Of a stretch of DNA of 64,000 nt, positions 59,054-64,000 are shown piece after piece. Source of the stretch: Symploca sp. SIO3C6 (GTDB lineage Bacteria > Cyanobacteriota > Cyanobacteriia > Cyanobacteriales > Coleofasciculaceae). The stretch covers positions 62,001 to 126,000 of the forward strand of contig JAAHHJ010000001.1 of assembly GCA_010692425.1 (NCBI GenBank), read 5' to 3'. The first letter of the stretch is position 1; each line of letters opens with the position of its first letter. Under the pieces are notes generated by a model. The model was not told the origin of the DNA and searched no databases. It was given only the letters and a program-made list of their open reading frames with translations. The position numbers were made by a program, and so were the translations under genes.

Positions 59054-61399
59054 ATGGCAAATTTCAATAGCGTTATTTTCAGAGACCCCTTTGCTGAGGG
59101 TACCTTAATTTTAAATGACCAAGGTATTACTATCCGCAATATCGACGGCACCAATAATAACTTAAGTCAAGTTAACTTAGGAACCGCCAATACTTCATTT
59201 ATCCGGTTTAGTTCAATAGAGTATGAAGACGGAATCAAATCACCAGCTGGCGTTGCCTTCGATGCTGAAGATAACCCACTAATTGGTTTAGATGGTAATA
59301 TAATTAAGCGCCAGCCTATTCCGATATTTACAATTGAAGAAAAAGACCGATTAATTGGATTGGGATTTAATGTCATTACCAATAGTGATAACTTAAGCAA
59401 CGTGCCAGAGGCAGCCTTTGTTTTACTCAATCCACCAAATCGGCCTAGCACCCGCATGATTAGCAATGCTATCTCCAACCTAGAGGAGGGAGAGTCTGCC
59501 CCCAATGCCAATGACTTAAGTGCTTTTATTTGGAATTTTGGTCAGTTTATCAACCACTCCACCGACTTAGCAGCTGAAGATGTCGAGGATGAACAAGCCG
59601 ATGCTGATAATTTTCCCATTGATATTCCTGCTGATGACCCTATTTTTGGGCTAAATACTCCTCCAACCCAGGAAATTTCCAGACAAACAGACGGTGGTTT
59701 GCAGTTTGACTTTCACAGACAACCTTTTACCACAGGGACTGGGGTAGCTGGAATACCTGGTAAAGTTAATAATGTTGTCACCAGTTGGCTTGACCTCTCG
59801 ACGGTTTACGGTTCTGGTGGGGAAGAATCTAAGGCAGTTCGTGCCTTTTCTGGGGGTAGACTTAAGGTTTTCTCAGCTCAAACGACTGCCACCAATGATG
59901 ACCTATTACCAATTAATTTTACTGGTACTGATGGAGAATTAATTAGTGGGCAAGGTGCTTTCATGGGGGTGGGCTTCTTGGCAGGAGACACCAGGGTAAA
60001 TGAAAACGACAATTTGGCCTCTCAACATACCCTCTGGATGCGTAACCACAACCGCCTTGCCTTAGAATTATCTCGCTTTCATCCAGAATGGACTGATGAG
60101 CAAATATTTCAACGTGCCCGTCAAATTAATATTGCCCAATTCCAGAATATAGTCTTTTACGAGTGGCTACCATTGATGATAGGTGATATTGTCACTCCCT
60201 ACAGAGGTTATCAACCTACTGCTAGCCCTGAAATCAGTGATGAATTTGCCGCGGCTGGCCTTCGTGTTGGTCATACCCAAGTCAATAACCACATCAATAA
60301 AATTAATGCTGAAGGCGATATTACCACAATTCCCTTCTTAAGTGCTTTTAGTTCAGCCCATATCCAAGAAAGTACTGATGTAGATAGTATTTTACGAGGC
60401 AACAGCCAGATTGTGGCTGAGGATGTGGACACTAATGTAGTCTTTGACTTACGCAATGCTTTGATTCCAGGTGCCATTGGCTTTGATCTCTACGCGGCAA
60501 ATCAGCAACGAGGGCGCGATCGTGGTTTGGCCGACTACAATCAAGTGCGGGATAGTCTTGGTCTTCCCAGAGTGACTAGCTTTGCAGAAATTACTTCTGA
60601 GCAACTACTTGCAAACACTTTAGAGGAACTCTACCTCACTGTTGAAGATATTGACTTGCTAGTGGGATTATTTTCAGAAGACGCTATTGCCCCCTCCGGT
60701 GCAGGAGAAACACTACAAAACTTACTGTGGGAGCAATACGAGCGAATCAGGGCTGCTGATCGTTTTTGGTTTGAGCGATCGATTAGAGATGGTGGTTTCT
60801 TTACTCCAGAGGAAATTGCTGAGATTCAAAAGGTAAATTTATCTAATATTATCCAGCTTAATACCGAGATTACCAATATTCCAGAAAAGGCTTTCTTGAT
60901 TACTTCACAGAGCAACCTTAGCTCAGATAGATTGCTCGATTTAACTGGTTTACTGGGACAAGGTACAGCAACAGTTACTAGAGAAGCTGCTTATGACAAT
61001 TTAATTGGCTTTTATGTAATCGATAATGTTAATGGCACAGTCAACGGTATTAACCCTGGTGAAACAGGTTATGCCGAAGCTGCCTTAACTGCGAGCGTTG
61101 TTGAATTTAGTGTAGAAAACAACTTAACTACATCAAATTTCGAGATTGATATCAACAGTGGAACTCTCCTCGCCCCTTACATAATTAAAGATGGCAATAT
61201 GGAAAATTTTTTAGATGGTCAAGCAGAAGCTTACTTTACTTTCGAGGCAGCTAACAGTGATGGTATGAGCCACATTCTGGAACTAGCAAATGGGAGCGCC
61301 AATACCTTTACATTCGCCTTTGAAGATATGACAGGTCTAACTAGTGATGGCAGTGATCGTGATTTCAATGATATGGTACTTGAAATTATGTTAGTTTGA
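59054..61399 (+). CDS. Animal-type haem peroxidase with DUF4114-like C-terminus
   Basis: 781 residues from ATG 59054; a TTG 51 bases upstream is also in frame but less likely. Peroxidase-cyclooxygenase superfamily: distal-site segment FGQFINHSTDLAAED (His168), WMRNHNRLALEL, proximal His407 in LRVGHTQ, and FDLYAANQQRGRDRGLADYN, which matches the family's RGRDHGLPxYN. In the distal motif, HS replaces the usual HD, so the ester-forming Asp may be missing. The C-terminal ~140 residues (GFYVIDNVNGTVNGINPG, then FAFEDMTGLTSDGSDRDFND) resemble DUF4114, common in secreted cyanobacterial proteins. No classical signal peptide. Confidence 0.85.
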   Translation: MANFNSVIFRDPFAEGTLILNDQGITIRNIDGTNNNLSQVNLGTANTSFIRFSSIEYEDGIKSPAGVAFDAEDNPLIGLDGNIIKRQPIPIFTIEEKDRLIGLGFNVITNSDNLSNVPEAAFVLLNPPNRPSTRMISNAISNLEEGESAPNANDLSAFIWNFGQFINHSTDLAAEDVEDEQADADNFPIDIPADDPIFGLNTPPTQEISRQTDGGLQFDFHRQPFTTGTGVAGIPGKVNNVVTSWLDLSTVYGSGGEESKAVRAFSGGRLKVFSAQTTATNDDLLPINFTGTDGELISGQGAFMGVGFLAGDTRVNENDNLASQHTLWMRNHNRLALELSRFHPEWTDEQIFQRARQINIAQFQNIVFYEWLPLMIGDIVTPYRGYQPTASPEISDEFAAAGLRVGHTQVNNHINKINAEGDITTIPFLSAFSSAHIQESTDVDSILRGNSQIVAEDVDTNVVFDLRNALIPGAIGFDLYAANQQRGRDRGLADYNQVRDSLGLPRVTSFAEITSEQLLANTLEELYLTVEDIDLLVGLFSEDAIAPSGAGETLQNLLWEQYERIRAADRFWFERSIRDGGFFTPEEIAEIQKVNLSNIIQLNTEITNIPEKAFLITSQSNLSSDRLLDLTGLLGQGTATVTREAAYDNLIGFYVIDNVNGTVNGINPGETGYAEAALTASVVEFSVENNLTTSNFEIDINSGTLLAPYIIKDGNMENFLDGQAEAYFTFEAANSDGMSHILELANGSANTFTFAFEDMTGLTSDGSDRDFNDMVLEIMLV

Positions 61400-61423
61400 A
61401 CAACCCCTTTGTTAATCTAGCAA

Positions 61424-61488
61424 AAGTAATAAATAATAAGTTTAACGGCATAGCCACTTATTACTTATTACTTATTACTTATTACTTA
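61424..61488. repeat. Inverted TAATAAG-type repeat after peroxidase
   Basis: A short plus-oriented AGTAATAAATAATAAGT faces about four and a half minus-oriented copies (ACTTATT...), so the region can fold back on itself between the convergent peroxidase and small-protein genes. Confidence 0.85.
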
Positions 61489-61539
61489 AAAAGCCTTACT
61501 CTAATAGATAATCCCACATTCTTGTAGATATGGGAGACC

Positions 61540-61827
61540 TCACGTAGCAGAAGCTGTAGTTAATTCAATGTCTGGTTGCTCCTCAATATCTGATTTATGA
61601 TTCATATCTGACTTAGGAGCAAAAACCATAATGAAGGAATCATTAGGCTTAAGCTGACGTAGACACTGTAGATGACCTTCTGCATCAGAGCGACTGCGGA
61701 ATCGGCTAACGGTAGTTCGTTGCATATCCGGTAAGATACTGACTATCGCCCAAGGATAAAGACGTTCTCTGTAGCTACTCGCGTGAGTTGCTAGTGTCGA
61801 ATCTTGTTGACTATTATTGTATGGCAT
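61540..61827 (-). CDS. Small conserved protein, PWAI...SDAEGxL family, copy 2
   Basis: 95 residues, paralogue of the gene at 5662. Shared core: RLYPWAIVSILPDMQRTTV, then RFRSRSDAEGHLQCLRQLKP. The N-terminus (MPYNNSQQDSTLATHASSYRE) and the C-terminus (KSDMNHKSDIEEQPDIELTT) are polar tails absent from the shorter copy. No function known. Isolated gene; a Pho-box-like pair lies ~145 bases before its start. Confidence 0.6.
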   Translation of the reverse strand: MPYNNSQQDSTLATHASSYRERLYPWAIVSILPDMQRTTVSRFRSRSDAEGHLQCLRQLKPNDSFIMVFAPKSDMNHKSDIEEQPDIELTTASAT

Positions 61828-62160
61828 GATTAATTAATCTGTAACCCGTGAAGGAAATGGCGTTAGTAAGTCTCTTGGCGGGGATCAACTAACGTCCCTT
61901 CTACCAAAATTAAAACCCATACTCTAGTCAGTGTCAATTGTCAACAATAGATTCTGAGTTTTAACACTAAATTAACTGAAACTTAACCTTAACTATGAGG
62001 ATAAGAGTTTTGAGAAAATGGATGATGTTAGTTAAGGGTAAAGGCAAGATACGTGTGAAAACGGACACAAAGTAAAGTTTTGTAACAAAAAATTGTCAAA
62101 ATCATACTACATGAACCTATTGCCTCTATTCTCAACAATGAAATCTGTGTTCAACTTTCT
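61828..62160. other. Intergenic region with Pho-box-like repeat
   Basis: About 330 AT-rich bases. At 61971-61989, ATTAACTG and CTTAACCT are spaced by three bases, like SphR sites. No gene found. Confidence 0.3.
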
Positions 62161-62502
62161 TCATTGAAAAATATCTTGTAGTACGTTTGAAGTGTAGAAT
62201 GTTGGTTCTAAATTTATTTCCTTGAGTTGTTGAGAAGTATTTTCCGATTCTACTGGCTTTTGCCCTATAGATATAACCAAACGAATTAACAGTCCTAAAA
62301 CTGCTACTGCTACAACAAAATAGATAGCAAATATTATTTGTTTTTTTATGATTATTTGCTGTTTTTTTGTACTATCAGATCTTACATTACAACCGGGGAA
62401 ATCACATTGGTCTCCAAAGTTTTCTACTTCAGGATGAGGTTTATCTGAAGTACCTTTACATCTCCAAGAAGTGCTTTTTGAATTCCGAATATTCATATAC
62501 AA
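62161..62502 (-). CDS. Small single-span membrane protein with Cys motif
   Basis: 113 residues. The N-terminal cytoplasmic part has three Cys (WRCKGT, then DQCDFPGC) that could bind zinc or form a cluster-like knot. One membrane segment (~56-78, IIFAIYFVVAVAVLGLLIRLVI) follows a poly-Lys/Ile run, and a short polar tail ends ...VLQDIFQ. Unknown. It lies 230 bases downstream of the right-edge gene on the same strand. Confidence 0.5.
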   Translation of the reverse strand: MYMNIRNSKSTSWRCKGTSDKPHPEVENFGDQCDFPGCNVRSDSTKKQQIIIKKQIIFAIYFVVAVAVLGLLIRLVISIGQKPVESENTSQQLKEINLEPTFYTSNVLQDIFQ

Positions 62503-62538
62503 ATCCCTTAGAACTATACTTTTATAGCGCTACGCGCA

Positions 62539-62562
62539 AGGCAGAGGGCAGAGGGCAGAATT
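62539..62562 (+). repeat. GGCAGAG heptamer repeat
   Basis: Three copies of GGCAGAG following a GCGCTACGCGC palindrome at 62526-62536. The heptamer is the same as the one inside the glycosyltransferase gene at 7754. Confidence 0.8.
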
Positions 62563-62734
62563 TGACAAAGTTTTAGCGATTTAGCTTGTCCTAACCTTAA
62601 TACGTACTGCTATAAATAAATTTAAACTCTGTTTTTATCGCTAACTAAGCTTTGATCAGTTTCAGTATCATCTGAATTCGACGTGACTCTGGCACCCTGA
62701 CTATACTCTCGCATTGGGGAGACGGAAATCTTGA

Positions 62735-64000
62735 TTATTTTGCAGATAACTGTCTTGGTAACAACTCAGATGGTATCGTTTTCAAAAATGCCCTATACAT
62801 CAAATCGGCTTCTTTAGATAGTTCATTTTGATCAAGCATGATAATATATTTCGCCAATTTAATAAAAGATTCAAAGCAATAATTTCTTGCTGAAATCTTT
62901 GATACAAATTCTTGAGAAGCTTCAGAGAATGCTTCTTCGTAAAGTTCTTGATGAGTGGCAATAACTTGTTCTCGCCACCTCTTTAGAGCGATGATCAGAT
63001 TGTTATTGGGTAGTATTTGATTGATTAAAACATCAACAAAAAACTTCTTTAAATCTGCCCTTTCTCCTGTAGCGCCTAATCCAGCTTGAAGCAAAAGTTG
63101 CACTAACTTAGGCTCCTCTTGAGGAGCAATGACCTTACCGTTACAGTAGAGGTGAGGTAGTATCAAACCAACATTGTAGGCTTGAGATGGTGCTTCTACG
63201 AGAATCTTTTTTTGCTCATTTTTATCTAAACTATAACCCCTAAGAAAACGTTCTGTTTGCTCCGGCTCAGTGAATGATTTCACTACTTGGATAGCAATAA
63301 GTTTTAATTGCTCTGAATTTAATCCCCAAGTAGCACAATCTTTAAATAAGCTTTGTCTGTATTCAGGCTCAGTGAAGTTATTCACTATAGATATTGCCTG
63401 GTTGAAGATCAATTCCTTGAGTTGGTCTGTAGTAGTTAAATCTTTAAAGGGTAGCACTAAATCAAATTTCAATCCCCATCTGAGTTGTTGTAAGTTCCAC
63501 CAGTCTTCATTTGTGAATCGTTCAACTATATTAGGACTAGTTACTAAAGTTTTCAAATCCTCATCCATATGCTTTTGCTCAATCGAGCTATGGCACAGAT
63601 AATGCAAAAGATCACCTTTTATCCAGTCGTAGCGTCCGCTATCTCGACAACATCTCGTCAACGTTGCAGCATACTGTGGTGAGGAAAAAACGATGTCCAC
63701 GAAATCTCCATGTTCAAGAACTTGCCATACTGAACTCTTTTCAAGGAATACTTTTCTTAAATCTTCTTCATTCGTTATAATTGTTAGCCATTTTGACATC
63801 ACTTTTTTCGGAAAAATGTTTCCTACTACTCTGTCAAGTAAGTCTGCACAATCTTGTGGGTTTTCATATAGAACGTTAGATAGTTTCTCCCAGGTACTCC
63901 AATCTATAGTTTCTTGCTGTAAATTGTAAAAAATATCTCGTAACTCAGGTTTTTCATTCTCAAACCATTCACAAGTTTGTTCCAGTTTAGAACGACTAAA
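62735..64000 (-). CDS. Hypothetical helical protein, 5' end outside window
   Basis: The minus-strand frame is open to the right edge, so the Met at 63802 is probably internal; at least 421 residues. Translation beyond it gives LEQTCEWFENEKPELRDIFY, then ENPQDCADLLDRVV. The rest is a helical-repeat-like, Trp- and Leu-rich chain (ISIVNNFTEPEYRQSLFKDC, VVKSFTEPEQTERFLRGY: two FTEPE units). The N-terminal piece is reminiscent of effector-associated domains of conflict-type systems, but this is only a guess. No catalytic motif seen. The missing N-terminus may carry one. Confidence 0.55.
   Translation of the reverse strand, partial: FSRSKLEQTCEWFENEKPELRDIFYNLQQETIDWSTWEKLSNVLYENPQDCADLLDRVVGNIFPKKVMSKWLTIITNEEDLRKVFLEKSSVWQVLEHGDFVDIVFSSPQYAATLTRCCRDSGRYDWIKGDLLHYLCHSSIEQKHMDEDLKTLVTSPNIVERFTNEDWWNLQQLRWGLKFDLVLPFKDLTTTDQLKELIFNQAISIVNNFTEPEYRQSLFKDCATWGLNSEQLKLIAIQVVKSFTEPEQTERFLRGYSLDKNEQKKILVEAPSQAYNVGLILPHLYCNGKVIAPQEEPKLVQLLLQAGLGATGERADLKKFFVDVLINQILPNNNLIIALKRWREQVIATHQELYEEAFSEASQEFVSKISARNYCFESFIKLAKYIIMLDQNELSKEADLMYRAFLKTIPSELLPRQLSAK

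Overview
The window is chromosomal DNA from a cyanobacterium, most likely a filamentous one. The evidence is repeated HIP1 octamers (GCGATCGC) inside genes, and typical cyanobacterial families: DUF1400 hydrolase, sigma/DUF1822/CHAT genes, a PilA-type pilin followed by a GT41 glycosyltransferase, homogentisate phytyltransferase, a CruA/CruP-like FAD enzyme and Uma2 genes. Many simple tandem repeats (TAATAAG, GGCAGAG and ATCTCCCC types) and a dispersed ~85-bp repeat fill the gaps and in places enter coding sequence. I saw no tRNA, rRNA, CRISPR array, prophage or complete insertion sequence.

Layout. 0-10.8 kb: a left-truncated LysM/M23 peptidase; a secreted hydrolase fused to a solute-binding domain; a double tautomerase; a Uma2 nuclease; two small unknown proteins; a pilin with a GT41 glycosyltransferase; and a PlsC acyltransferase. 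10.8-21.7 kb: a monoacylglycerol-lipase-like hydrolase, the CruA/CruP-like oxidoreductase, FtsH, an NTF2-like/membrane fusion, an SDR fragment, phosphofructokinase and a GMC oxidoreductase. 22.2-27.7 kb: a sigma-like factor, DUF1822, a PAS protein without its expected output domain, and a secreted TPR-CHAT protein.

28-46.4 kb is a signalling island. Two paralogous coiled-coil proteins diverge from a ~1720-residue protein with two Ser/Thr kinase domains, TPRs, fourteen WD40 repeats and an FHA domain. A small membrane protein, two tandem MscS channels, a ~1990-residue Ser/Thr kinase-ATPase-histidine kinase-receiver hybrid and a receiver-histidine kinase follow. Nearly all of it reads like sensing and phospho-relay, with envelope tension (MscS) as a plausible input or output. 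This is the most unusual part of the window.

46.4-64 kb: an Rpn-type nuclease; leuC and leuD with a methyltransferase gene between them; an excisionase-like HTH protein; a phytase-like pseudogene; aquaporin; an orphan RND adaptor lipoprotein; a repeat-containing unknown; an LCP ligase; homogentisate phytyltransferase; an animal-type haem peroxidase with a DUF4114-like tail; a paralogue of one of the small proteins near 5.7 kb; a small membrane protein; and a gene running off the right edge.

Several degraded genes not visible as long ORFs were recovered by translating gaps: a Uma2 pseudogene with two in-frame stops (38.9-39.1 kb), a phytase-like remnant (51.9-52.2 kb) and the SDR fragment. 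All family assignments come from motif recognition by eye; no database search was run.
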